The translations under genes were made by a program, and so were the position numbers. The notes beneath the pieces were generated by a model. The model saw nothing but the letters and a program-made list of their open reading frames with translations. It made no database searches and was not told the origin of the DNA. Positions 44,236 to 52,665 of a DNA stretch of 64,000 bases are shown piece by piece. Position 1 is the stretch's first letter; each line of letters begins with the position of its first letter. This stretch comes from Pseudomonas viridiflava (lineage in GTDB: Bacteria; Pseudomonadota; Gammaproteobacteria; Pseudomonadales; Pseudomonadaceae). Location of the stretch: NCBI RefSeq assembly GCF_900573885.1, contig NZ_UPSE01000283.1, positions 28,172 to 92,171 on the forward strand, read 5' to 3'.

Positions 44236-45129
44236 ATGAGCCACGCCGCCACCGCGTTGCGCCACCCCGAACCCGCGTTCGCCATCGTGCCACTGCACGG
44301 CGCCCCGCTGGGCGCTGAAGTACACGGCCTCGACGCCCGCCAACCCCTGACCGCCGAGCAGGTACTGGCGCTGAAACAAGCGCTGCGCGACCACCACATT
44401 CTGATCTTCAAAAACCAGCAACTGGACGACCCGCAATACTTGCACTTCACCAGCTACTTCGGCTCGGTATTCCAGCCGCCGGCCGACATTCCCGTGCTGT
44501 CCTCCGGCGCCGACGGCAAAGCGCCCGCCATCGTTCGCGTCGCCAATACCGAAGGCGGCGAACTGGGCAACTTCGCCTTGCCCGCCCACAGCGACCACCA
44601 ATGGACGCCCACGCCGTCGTCCGGCTCGTTGCTCTACGCCCTGGAAGTGCCCAGCACAGGCGGGGAGACCAGCTGGACCAACCTGGCCCTGGCCTACGAA
44701 ACCTTGCCTGAAGCCACCAAAGCCGAAATCGACGGCCTGCGCCTGATCAACTACAACCCCTTCGTCCGCCTGAAAAACGGCGGCTACGGCGGCACCTTCG
44801 CCACCTACCGAACGCCCGACATCGAACCCATCCAGGGCACCGAACACCCGCTGGTACGCGTACACCCAGACAGCGGCAAAAAACTGCTCTTCCTCAGCGT
44901 GCACACCGAAGTAGAAATTCCCGGCTACGACCCCGAAAAAGGCCAGGAACTGATCGCCCGCCTGCGCCAACACCTGCAAGATCCCAGGCTCTACTACACC
45001 CACAAATGGCAAGTCGGCGACATCGTCTACTGGGACAACCAAGCCACCCTGCATGCCCGCAACGCCTTTGACGCCAAAGAGCGGCGCAACCTTAAACGGA
45101 TCAGTTTGGCGGGGAGTCGGCCGTTTTGA
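44236..45129 (+). CDS. Second TauD/TfdA-family dioxygenase
   Basis: A 297-residue Fe(II)/2-oxoglutarate dioxygenase. Iron ligands lie in LPAHSDHQWTP (HxD) and the distal His in ATLHARNAFDAKERRNLKR, with the 2-oxoglutarate Arg following. It is clearly diverged from AtsK: it lacks the WHTDVTF block and has PPADIPVLSSG and a NYNPFVRLKNGGYGG insert. It sits 54 bp after atsK with GGAGAA ahead, so it shares the operon and probably acts on a different organosulfur or related compound. The substrate is not known. Confidence 0.82.
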   Translation: MSHAATALRHPEPAFAIVPLHGAPLGAEVHGLDARQPLTAEQVLALKQALRDHHILIFKNQQLDDPQYLHFTSYFGSVFQPPADIPVLSSGADGKAPAIVRVANTEGGELGNFALPAHSDHQWTPTPSSGSLLYALEVPSTGGETSWTNLALAYETLPEATKAEIDGLRLINYNPFVRLKNGGYGGTFATYRTPDIEPIQGTEHPLVRVHPDSGKKLLFLSVHTEVEIPGYDPEKGQELIARLRQHLQDPRLYYTHKWQVGDIVYWDNQATLHARNAFDAKERRNLKRISLAGSRPF

Positions 45130-45201
45130 GAGTGGTGTTTTGAGGGATCGCGGCTTGTGATCTCGAGGGACTCGCCCGCTTCAAGAACACCGTTTCCAGG
45201 A

Positions 45202-45263
45202 ATCGCGGCTAAAGCCGCTCCCACAGGACCACACGAACCTGTGGGAGCGGCTTTAGCCGCGAT
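45202..45263. repeat. REP pair (TGTGGGAGCGGC type)
   Basis: ATCGCGGCTAAAGCCGCTCC at 45202 and its mirror ending at 45263 form a nearly perfect inverted pair. Confidence 0.88.
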
Positions 45264-45551
45264 GTTTTTGATGTTGCTTTACAGGCTTTTGATTGTGATC
45301 TTGCTTGTGATCTACCCGCCCCATTCATCGCAGGCCGAGTGGAGTCGACGCGGAGGGGGTTGAGCGGCCGGGAGCCGCGAAAGGCGTGTCGGGCCATGGA
45401 TGGCCCGTCTCGCCGGCCCCCGGAGCGGCGATGGAGGGAGGGGACCCGGAGCGCAGCGTAGGGCCAAGGTAGGGGCAAGCTTTTTTGCTTACTTTTTCAG
45501 CGACTGGAAAAAGTGAGTCGCGCGTAAGGCGCGAAACAAAAACGTTCAGCA

Positions 45552-45784
45552 CACGCGGTAATGAATACCGCCGCGCGTGCCATATGCATACGGCTCAAGA
45601 TTCTGGATCCCCGCGTGCGCGAGGATGACGGAGGTTTTTTTTCGAGTGATGGGTCAGGCCCGCCCACGCGGTAATGAATCCGCCGCCCGTGCCTTATGCA
45701 TACGGCTCAAGATTCTGGATTCCGAATTGTCGGACCACCGCCTGCGCGGGAATGACGGAGGTTTTTTCCGAGTGATGGGTCAGG
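45552..45784. repeat. Two direct copies of a ~110-120 bp palindromic mobile-type repeat
   Basis: Copies at 45552-45658 and 45665-45784 share CACGCGGTAATGAAT, TGCATACGGCTCAAGATTCT and the stretch from GACGGAGGTTTTTT to GAGTGATGGGTCAGG. The second has an ~18-bp insertion after ATTCTGGAT. The block ATTCTGGATCCCCGCGTGCG also occurs at 63807. Small non-coding elements of this kind are widespread in Proteobacteria. The rest of the 45130-45932 gap holds the REP pair and no supportable ORF. Confidence 0.75.
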
Positions 45785-45932
45785 TCAGAACACCTCCCCA
45801 CATTCCCCCCAGCGGAAAACGCTTTCCGCCTAAATTTCCCCCCCCACCCACACGTCCCTTCTCTCAACAGCCACCGAACGCGCGGGCGCGCCTTTGGTTG
45901 CGTCGCTGCCTACCCACGGAGTTCCACACCCC

Positions 45933-47324
45933 ATGCAAGTCGCCGCCTCGCGTGTCACCGCCCCGGAAGAAGCGCTTTACCACTTCGAAGAAAGCCCACT
46001 GCTGGCGCGGCAAAAGCGCCAGGAATCCAACGCCCGCAGCTACCCGCGGCGCATTCCGCTGGCGCTCAAACGCGCCCGTGGCATCTACGTGGAAGACGTT
46101 GAAGGCCGCACCTTTATCGACTGCCTCGCCGGCGCCGGCACCTTGGCGCTCGGCCACAACCACCCGGTGGTGATCGATGCCATTCGCCAGGTACTCAGCG
46201 ACGAACTGCCCCTGCACACGCTCGACCTGACCACGCCAGTCAAAGACCAGTTCGTACAAGACCTGTTCGCAGTGCTTCCCGAGGCCCTGGCCCGCGAAGC
46301 GAAAATCCAGTTCTGCGGTCCCACCGGCACCGACGCCGTGGAGGCCGCGCTCAAGCTGGTGCGCACCGCTACCGGCCGCAGCGGCATCTTGTCGTTCCAG
46401 GGCGGCTACCACGGCATGAGCCTTGGCGCGCTGAATCTCATGGGCAACCACGGCCCGAAAAAACCACTGGGCGCGGTGCTCGGCAACGGCGTGCAGTTTT
46501 TGCCGTACCCCTACGACTACCGCTGCCCGTTTGGCCTGGGCGGCGAGCAGGGCGTGCAGGTGAATCTCAACTACCTGGAAAACCTGCTGAGCGACCCAGA
46601 AGGCGGCGTGCTTTTGCCCGCTGCGGTAATCGTTGAGGTGGTGCAGGGCGAGGGCGGTGTGATTCCGGCCGATATCGCCTGGCTGCAGGTCCTGCGGCGC
46701 ATCACCGAACAGGCCGGCATCGCCCTGATTGTCGATGAAATTCAAAGCGGCTTTGCCCGCACGGGCAAAATGTTCGCTTTCGAGCACGCCGGCATCCTTC
46801 CCGATGTGGTGGTGCTGTCCAAAGCCATCGGCGGCAGCCTGCCGCTGGCTGTTGTGGTCTATCGCGAGTGGCTCGACACCTGGGCACCCGGCGCCCATGC
46901 CGGCACGTTCCGGGGCAATCAAATGGCGATGGCGGCCGGTTCCGCCGTGCTGCGTTACCTGCGCGAACATGACATCGCCAGCCACGCCACGGCCATGGGC
47001 GAACGGCTGACCGAGCATTTGCGCACGCTGCAACGGGACTATCCGCAGATGGGCGACATTCGTGGGCGTGGGCTGATGCTCGGCGTCGAGCTGGTGGACC
47101 CGCGCGGTGCCGCCGACAACCTCGGCCATCCGCCTGCATTCACGGCGCTGGCTTCGCGGGTACAAGCGGAATGCCTCAAGCGCGGGCTGATTCTGGAACT
47201 CGGCGGCCGGCATGGCAGCGTGGTGCGTTTCCTGCCGCCGCTGATTATCAGCGCCGAGCAGATCGATGAAGTGGCGGCGCGTTTTGCCCGTGCTTTTGCC
47301 GCCGCCGTGGATGCGCTGGCATGA
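45933..47324 (+). CDS. dat: Diaminobutyrate-2-oxoglutarate aminotransferase
   Basis: A 463-residue class III PLP aminotransferase that makes L-2,4-diaminobutyrate from aspartate semialdehyde and glutamate. Seen: ARGIYVEDVEGRTFIDCLAGAGTLALGHNHP, FCGPTGTDAVEAALKL, FQGGYHGMSLGALNLMGN, DEIQSGFARTGKMFAFEH and the Schiff-base Lys in LSKAIGGSLPLAVV. This is the Dat/PvdH/EctB group. The ATG at 45933 follows GGAG at a slightly long distance. The stop overlaps the next gene start by 4 bp (ATGA), so it is coupled to an HxE dioxygenase, suggesting a peptide or siderophore precursor role. Confidence 0.83.
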   Translation: MQVAASRVTAPEEALYHFEESPLLARQKRQESNARSYPRRIPLALKRARGIYVEDVEGRTFIDCLAGAGTLALGHNHPVVIDAIRQVLSDELPLHTLDLTTPVKDQFVQDLFAVLPEALAREAKIQFCGPTGTDAVEAALKLVRTATGRSGILSFQGGYHGMSLGALNLMGNHGPKKPLGAVLGNGVQFLPYPYDYRCPFGLGGEQGVQVNLNYLENLLSDPEGGVLLPAAVIVEVVQGEGGVIPADIAWLQVLRRITEQAGIALIVDEIQSGFARTGKMFAFEHAGILPDVVVLSKAIGGSLPLAVVVYREWLDTWAPGAHAGTFRGNQMAMAAGSAVLRYLREHDIASHATAMGERLTEHLRTLQRDYPQMGDIRGRGLMLGVELVDPRGAADNLGHPPAFTALASRVQAECLKRGLILELGGRHGSVVRFLPPLIISAEQIDEVAARFARAFAAAVDALA

Positions 47325-48319
47325 ATGCGATTGCCCAGCCCCTGACGATTCGGCCGCTGCTCAGTAGCGGCGGCACGCTGCCACTGCTGATTCAGGCGCC
47401 AGCGCCGGGCCTGGATTTGCTGGAAATGCTCGGGCAGATCAGGCCGTTGGTGGACAGCCATTTGCTCAAGGCCGGCGGCATTCTTTTTCGCGGTTTCGAG
47501 GTGGGTGAGCCCGAACGCTTCCGCGCGTTCGCGGCGGGTTTTGGCCACGACTTGCTCAACTACGAATTCGGCTCCACACCGCGCAGCAACGTGACGCAGG
47601 GCGTCTACACCTCTACCGAGTACCCGGCGCACCAACGCATTCCGCTGCATAACGAGCAGGCTTACACCCGCGAATGGCCGATGAAGATTTGGTTCTACAG
47701 CATGATCGCGGCCGAAACCGGCGGCGAAACGCCAATTGCTGATAGCCGTGAGATTTTCCGGCGCATTCCTCAGTGCATTCATGAGCGCTTTAACCGTCAC
47801 GGCCTGATGTACGTACGCAACTTCGGCAATGGCCTGGACGTGCCGTGGGAGCAGGTGTTCAACAGCGACGACCCGGCCGTGGTCGAAGCCTATTGCGCGC
47901 GCCACGCTATCACCTGTGAATGGAAAGACGACGGCGAGCTGCGCACCCGCCAGATTTGCCAGGCCGTGGCGCGGCATCCGGTGACCGGGGAGGACGTGTG
48001 GTTCAACCAGGCGCACCTGTTTCACCTCTCCAACCTGGCGGCCGACATCCGCGAAAACCTGCTGGACATCGTTGACGAAGAAGACCTGCCCCGAAATGTC
48101 TACTACGGCGACGGCAGCCCCATCGAAGACAGCCTGCTCGACGAAATACGCAGCGTGCTCGACGGTTGCGCCATCCGCTTTCCCTGGCAAGCCGGCGACG
48201 TGCTGATGCTCGACAACATGCTCACCGCCCACGCCCGCTCAACCTTCACCGGCAAACGCAAAGTGATTGTGGCGATGGCGCAGGGGCATGGCGCAGCGAA
48301 CGACGATCCGCTCTTGTAG
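47321..48319 (+). CDS. TauD/TfdA-family dioxygenase with HxE motif (SyrP-like hydroxylase)
   Basis: A 332-residue Fe(II)/2-oxoglutarate oxygenase of the clavaminate-synthase-like/SyrP branch. The first iron-ligand pair is His-x-Glu (IPLHNEQAYTREWP) instead of HxD, as in clavaminate synthase and SyrP. GSTPRSNVTQGVYTSTEYP and the distal His in DNMLTAHARSTFTG are in place. SyrP beta-hydroxylates aspartate during syringomycin assembly, so an amino-acid or carrier-bound aspartyl hydroxylase is the best guess. It is translationally coupled to the diaminobutyrate aminotransferase. No NRPS is in the window. Confidence 0.78.
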   Translation: MNAIAQPLTIRPLLSSGGTLPLLIQAPAPGLDLLEMLGQIRPLVDSHLLKAGGILFRGFEVGEPERFRAFAAGFGHDLLNYEFGSTPRSNVTQGVYTSTEYPAHQRIPLHNEQAYTREWPMKIWFYSMIAAETGGETPIADSREIFRRIPQCIHERFNRHGLMYVRNFGNGLDVPWEQVFNSDDPAVVEAYCARHAITCEWKDDGELRTRQICQAVARHPVTGEDVWFNQAHLFHLSNLAADIRENLLDIVDEEDLPRNVYYGDGSPIEDSLLDEIRSVLDGCAIRFPWQAGDVLMLDNMLTAHARSTFTGKRKVIVAMAQGHGAANDDPLL

Positions 48320-48379
48320 GAGCGAGCTTGCTCGCGAAGCTTTTAAAATCAAACGCTTCGCGAGCAAGCTCGCTCCTAC
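48316..48379. repeat. REP palindrome (GTAGGAGCGAGC type)
   Basis: GTAGGAGCGAGCTTGCTCGC at 48316 and its mirror ending at 48379, with GAAGC inner arms; it overlaps the stop of the preceding gene. Confidence 0.88.
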
Positions 48380-48505
48380 GAAAATCAAAACGGCTGGTCC
48401 TTTCATTTGGTTCTATGCCTAAACGAATTAATTATTTAGGCGCCTTCCGAGCCGCGACTTAGAGTAGCCATCCCGTCTAATTCGGCCTTGCGCCTTGGGA
48501 TTGCC

Positions 48506-49477
48506 ATGTCTGAACAGCTCAACGCCGGTCTTGATAAGCTGACGCCGACCCCCACCGACGCGGTCAGCCAGCCGGTGAATTGGCAGCTGGAGCAAATCGT
48601 CGGTGAACTGCATGCGGTGCGCGCCGAGTGGCGCAGTAGCACGGGCCGTTCGCGGGAGTTGGTGGGGCGCGAATTGCCGTCGCGTCAGGCCATGGCGAAG
48701 ATTCTCGAAGGCCTGATCGGCGCGCTGTTTCCCATGCGCCTGGGGCCAAGCAATCTGCGTCAGGAAAGCGAAGATTTCTACGTCGGTCACACCCTCGACA
48801 ACGCCCTTAACTGCCTGCTGATTCAAGTGCGTCTGGAGCTGGCTTATGCGGCCCGTCAGCGCGGCGAGGAGCCGGATGGCGAAGCGGCGGCCGTCGCCAT
48901 CGTGCGTGACTTCGCCAGCGCCTTGCCAGGCATTCGCCGTTTGCTCGACACCGATGTGATCGCCGCCTACCAGGGCGACCCGGCGGCCCGCAGCGTCGAC
49001 GAAGTGCTGCTGTGCTACCCCGGCATCCTGGCGGTGATTCACCATCGCATGGCGCACCATTTGTACCGCGCCGGTTTGCCATTGCTGGCGCGTATCAGTG
49101 CGGAGCTGGCGCATTCGGCGACCGGCATCGACATTCACCCCGGCGCGCAGATTGGCCATAGCTTTTTTATCGACCACGGCACGGGCGTGGTGATTGGCGA
49201 AACCGCGATCATCGGCAACCACGTGCGCATTTATCAAGCGGTTACCCTGGGCGCCAAACGCTTCAGCGCGGACGAAAACGGTCAGCTGCACAAAGGCCAA
49301 CCGCGCCATCCGATTGTGGAGGACGACGTGGTGATTTATGCCGGCGCCACCATTCTGGGGCGCATTACGTTGGGCAAAGGCTCGACCATCGGCGGCAACG
49401 TCTGGCTCACGCGCAGCGTGCCGGCCGGCAGCAACGTCAGCCAGGCCTCGGCGCAAAGCCAGCCGGCGGGTCAGTGA
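48506..49477 (+). CDS. epsC: Serine O-acetyltransferase, EpsC/SrpH type
   Basis: A 323-residue acetyltransferase that makes O-acetylserine for cysteine synthesis. The long N-terminal helical domain (about 1-180) ends in RMAHHLYRAGLPLLARISAELAHSATGIDIHPGAQIG. The left-handed beta-helix follows, with FFIDHGTGVVIGETAIIGNHVRIYQAVTLGAK and catalytic His/Asp, then hexapeptides to GSTIGGNVWLT. The ATG at 48506 is chosen over 48488 for its GGGA spacing. It lies near the sulfate-ester genes, which would supply the sulfide to combine with its product. Confidence 0.87.
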   Translation: MSEQLNAGLDKLTPTPTDAVSQPVNWQLEQIVGELHAVRAEWRSSTGRSRELVGRELPSRQAMAKILEGLIGALFPMRLGPSNLRQESEDFYVGHTLDNALNCLLIQVRLELAYAARQRGEEPDGEAAAVAIVRDFASALPGIRRLLDTDVIAAYQGDPAARSVDEVLLCYPGILAVIHHRMAHHLYRAGLPLLARISAELAHSATGIDIHPGAQIGHSFFIDHGTGVVIGETAIIGNHVRIYQAVTLGAKRFSADENGQLHKGQPRHPIVEDDVVIYAGATILGRITLGKGSTIGGNVWLTRSVPAGSNVSQASAQSQPAGQ

Positions 49478-49559
49478 TCCGGGTCCGGTGCTAAACCCGT
49501 TAGCCGCGCTTTTGATGATCTGGCGCGCATGAGTATCCACGAAAGTAGGCGTTTGCCCC

Positions 49560-49661
49560 GGCCCTCTCCCCCAGCCCCTCTCCCGTAAACGGGCGAGGGG
49601 AGTCCACCGAGTCGCCGCTCAGTTCCCCTCTCCCCTTGGGGAGAGGGGCTAGGGGAGAGGG
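49560..49661. repeat. Single copy of the CCCTCTCC/GGAGAGGG intergenic element
   Basis: GGCCCTCTCCCCCAGCCCCT at the left faces GGGGCTAGGGGAGAGGGTG at the right. It is related to the tandem repeats at 34482-34907. It fills most of the gap between epsC and the isomerase gene. Confidence 0.8.
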
Positions 49662-49741
49662 TGCGCCGGACGCCGTTATCGAAACCCTGTACAACTACCG
49701 AACCCGCCTCAGATCCCTTCACCGCCTCTAGTCCGGGCATT

Positions 49742-49759
49742 TGTCACAGACCCGTGACA
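49742..49759. promoter_or_regulatory. Palindrome TGTCAC-N6-GTGACA upstream of the sugar isomerase gene
   Basis: TGTCAC (49742-49747), six bases, GTGACA (49754-49759), flanked by TT on both sides. The same 18-bp design lies at 51126-51143 before gltB. It is likely a shared operator; the regulator is not known from sequence. Confidence 0.6.
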
Positions 49760-49850
49760 CTTTTCTTGGCACCGAATCGAAAATTCCCGCTCATACGCTG
49801 CGTAGAATTTGGCGCACCTCAACGCCAACCCACTTACACAGGGAACGCCC

Positions 49851-51119
49851 ATGACCGGCGACCGCACCGACGCGAATTATTCAAGCTGGCTGAACGCCCC
49901 CGCGCACCACGCCTGGTTGCAAGCCGAGGGCCTGCGCTTGCTGCGTTTTGCCAAGGCTGCCCGGGTTGAGCAAGGCTTCGCCAACCTCGACGCGCAGGGT
50001 TGTTTGCCGGCCGATGCCGTGGCCGAAACCATGAACACGGCGCGCATGACGCACAGTTTCGCCATGGCCCATGTGCAGGGCATTCCGGGTTGTCTGGAGT
50101 TGGTTGAGCATGGTGTCGCCGCCTTGTTGGGGCCGCTGCGCGACGCCGAGCACGGCGGCTGGTTTGCGGTAGCTGAGCACCGCGACGGCAACACCGGCAA
50201 AGCCGCTTATTTGCATGCTTTCGTGGCGCTGGCCGCCAGCTCGGCGTTGCAAGCGGGCGCCGACGGTGCCGGGCAGTTGCTGGCGCAGGCGGTGCAGATT
50301 ATTGATGAGCATTTCTGGAGCGAGGAGGAGGGCGCGTTACGCGAGTCCTTCGCCCGCGACTGGAGCGACGAAGAAGCTTATCGCGGTGCGAACAGCAACA
50401 TGCACGGCACCGAAGCGTTTCTCGCGCTGGCCGATGCCACCGGCGAAACCCGCTGGCTGGAGCGCGCGCTGCGTATGGTCGAGCGACTGATTCATGGCCA
50501 CGCGGCCGACAACGGCTACGGCGTCATCGAGCATTTCGACCGCCAATGGCAGCCGCAACTGGATTACAACCTGGCCAATCCCGCCGATGGTTTTCGCCCA
50601 TACGGCACCACGCCCGGTCACGCCTTTGAGTGGGCGCGGTTGGTGCTGCACCTGGAAGCTTCGCTGCAACGCGCCAACTACGCAGCGCCGGCGTGGCTGC
50701 TGCATGACGCGGTGGGTCTGTTTGATGCGGCCTGCCGTTATGCGTGGAATGCCGATGGTGCGCCGGGTCTGGTCTATACGCTGGACTGGCAAAACAAGCC
50801 GGTGGTGCGCCCCCGTTTGCATTGGGTGCATGCCGAGGCGAGTGCCACGGCAGCGGCGTTGCTCAAGCGCACGGGCGAGCAGCGGTATGAAGTGTGGTAC
50901 CGGCGTTTCTGGGATTTCATCGAACGCTATTTCATCGACCGGGAGCAGGGCAGCTGGCACCACGAACTGGATATTCACAATGCGCCGTCGGCGACCATTT
51001 GGGCCGGAAAACCGGATTTGTATCACGCGTATCAGGCCGTCTGCTTGCCACAAATTGGCCTTGCACCAAGCCTGACAGCCGCGCTGGCCGAGCTTTCCAG
51101 CGTATGTCCACGAACCTAA
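49851..51119 (+). CDS. AGE-family sugar isomerase (mannose isomerase / YihS-like)
   Basis: A 422-residue (alpha/alpha)6-barrel isomerase of the N-acylglucosamine 2-epimerase family. Seen: NTARMTHSFAMAHV (Arg, His), SNMHGTEAFLALADATG, NPADGFRPYGTTPGHAFEWARLVLHLE with the catalytic-type His, WVHAEASATAAAL and the final WAGKPDLYHAYQA. In this position before the glucose importer it probably converts mannose to fructose in the cytoplasm. The ATG follows CAGGGAACG. It shares an operator-like palindrome with gltB. Confidence 0.82.
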   Translation: MTGDRTDANYSSWLNAPAHHAWLQAEGLRLLRFAKAARVEQGFANLDAQGCLPADAVAETMNTARMTHSFAMAHVQGIPGCLELVEHGVAALLGPLRDAEHGGWFAVAEHRDGNTGKAAYLHAFVALAASSALQAGADGAGQLLAQAVQIIDEHFWSEEEGALRESFARDWSDEEAYRGANSNMHGTEAFLALADATGETRWLERALRMVERLIHGHAADNGYGVIEHFDRQWQPQLDYNLANPADGFRPYGTTPGHAFEWARLVLHLEASLQRANYAAPAWLLHDAVGLFDAACRYAWNADGAPGLVYTLDWQNKPVVRPRLHWVHAEASATAAALLKRTGEQRYEVWYRRFWDFIERYFIDREQGSWHHELDIHNAPSATIWAGKPDLYHAYQAVCLPQIGLAPSLTAALAELSSVCPRT

Positions 51120-51125
51120 AAGTTT

Positions 51126-51143
51126 TGTCACGGAGCGGTGACA
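51126..51143. promoter_or_regulatory. Palindrome TGTCAC-N6-GTGACA upstream of gltB
   Basis: TGTCAC (51126-51131), six bases, GTGACA (51138-51143), about 103 bp before gltB. It is the same arrangement as at 49742-49759. Confidence 0.6.
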
Positions 51144-51224
51144 TTTACGCGTCCCTTCGTTACCTCAGGAGCCAAAACGCTTGATTAGAATCCATCGCAA
51201 CGCAAGCTTCCGACTTGCCTGTAT

Positions 51225-51235
51225 AACAACAAGAA
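51225..51235 (+). promoter_or_regulatory. AAN-repeat (Hfq/Crc-type) site before gltB
   Basis: AACAACAAGAA, four AAN steps, overlaps the AGAAGG ribosome site of gltB. Confidence 0.55.
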
Positions 51236-51245
51236 GGTACTTCAG

Positions 51246-52538
51246 ATGAACGCGATCAACCGACTCGCAGCTGTAATTTCCCTCGCCTCCCTGTTTCCTC
51301 TCAGCGCCCTTGCCGCCGATGCCCCTACAGAGCCCAAAGGCACTGTAGAAGTGGTGCACTGGTGGACGTCCGGCGGTGAAGCCAAAGCCATCGACGTGCT
51401 GCGCAAGCTGGTGGAAAAAGACGGCTACACCTGGAAAGACAGCGCCGTGGCCGGCGGTGGTGGTGCCGCTGCCATGACCGTACTGAAAACCCGCGCCGTT
51501 TCCGGCAACCCGCCTTCCGCTGCCCAGATCAAAGGCCCCGACCTGCAAGACTGGGGCGCCCTCGGTTTGCTGACCGAGCTGGACGATGTGTCAGAGGCCA
51601 ATAACTGGGACAAGCTGCTGTCCAAAACCGTTGCCGACACCATGAAGTACGACGATCACTACGTGGCCGTGCCGGTGAACATCCACCGCGTCAACTGGCT
51701 GTGGATCAACCCCGTCGCAATGAAAAAAGCCGGCATCGCCAAGGCGCCGACTACCCTCGACGAACTCTTTGCTGCTGCTGAAAAATTCAAGGCCGCCGGT
51801 TTCATTCCGCTGGCCCACGGTGGTCAACCGTGGCAAGACAGCACCGTCTTTGAAGACCTGGTGCTGAGCATCATGGGCGCAGACGGCTACACCAAAGCGT
51901 TCATCGAGCAAGACGAAGACACCCTCACCAGCGCCAAGATGACCGAAGTGTTCACCGCTCTGAAAAAACTTCAGGGCTACATGGACCCGGACGGCACCGG
52001 CCAGGACTGGAACCTGGAAGCGGCCAAGGTCATCAACGGCAAAGCCGGCATGCAAATCATGGGTGACTGGGCCAAGAGCGAGTGGAGCGCGGCAGGCAAG
52101 AAAGCCGGCACCGACTTCGAGTGCGTACCGTTCCCCGGCACCCAAGGCAGCTTCACCTACAACATCGACTCGCTGGCCATGTTCAAACTCTCGGCGAAGA
52201 ACAACACGCCGGGCAACATCGCTGCGCAGAACGAAGTGGCGAAGATCATCCTCGAGCCCGAGTTCCAGTACGTGTTCAACCAGAACAAAGGTTCGATCCC
52301 GGTGCGTGACGACCTGGACATGACCAAGTTCGACAGCTGTGGCCAGGCCGCCATGGCCGACTTCAAGGCCGCCGACAAAGCCGGCACCCTGAAGCCAAGC
52401 ATGGCGCACAACATGGCGACTTCCCTGGCGGTACAAGGGGCGATCTTCGATGTGGTGACCAACTTCATGAGCGACAAGAACGCCGACCCGACCAAGGCCG
52501 GCGCGCAGATGGCTTCGGCTATCAAGGCCGCCATGTAA
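51246..52538 (+). CDS. gltB: Glucose/mannose ABC transporter, substrate-binding protein
   Basis: A 430-residue periplasmic binding protein. The signal peptide is about 24 residues ([13 protein letters not shown]). The mature part has [24 protein letters not shown], a family-1 solute-binding pattern, and [14 protein letters not shown]. It captures glucose (and probably mannose) after entry through OprB. It is the first gene of gltBFGK, with a Crc-type tract on its ribosome site. In P. aeruginosa and P. putida this gene follows the gtrS-gltR two-component pair; here it follows the sugar isomerase instead. Confidence 0.92.
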   Translation: MNAINRLAAVISLASLFPLSALAADAPTEPKGTVEVVHWWTSGGEAKAIDVLRKLVEKDGYTWKDSAVAGGGGAAAMTVLKTRAVSGNPPSAAQIKGPDLQDWGALGLLTELDDVSEANNWDKLLSKTVADTMKYDDHYVAVPVNIHRVNWLWINPVAMKKAGIAKAPTTLDELFAAAEKFKAAGFIPLAHGGQPWQDSTVFEDLVLSIMGADGYTKAFIEQDEDTLTSAKMTEVFTALKKLQGYMDPDGTGQDWNLEAAKVINGKAGMQIMGDWAKSEWSAAGKKAGTDFECVPFPGTQGSFTYNIDSLAMFKLSAKNNTPGNIAAQNEVAKIILEPEFQYVFNQNKGSIPVRDDLDMTKFDSCGQAAMADFKAADKAGTLKPSMAHNMATSLAVQGAIFDVVTNFMSDKNADPTKAGAQMASAIKAAM

Positions 52539-52665
52539 GCGCTTGAACGCTGCCGGTTCGCCGGCAGCTTTACCTCCAACGCTCCGCTGCGCGAGCAGCC
52601 CCCTCGACACGGCCACCGCCGCTGTTGCGGGGAGCGTTTGGACTGAATTTCTCTAAGACTGGGTT

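Noticed and set aside
42346..45054. 902-codon minus-strand frame opposite the TonB receptor and dioxygenases
   Set aside because: Low-complexity antisense reading of three recognised genes.
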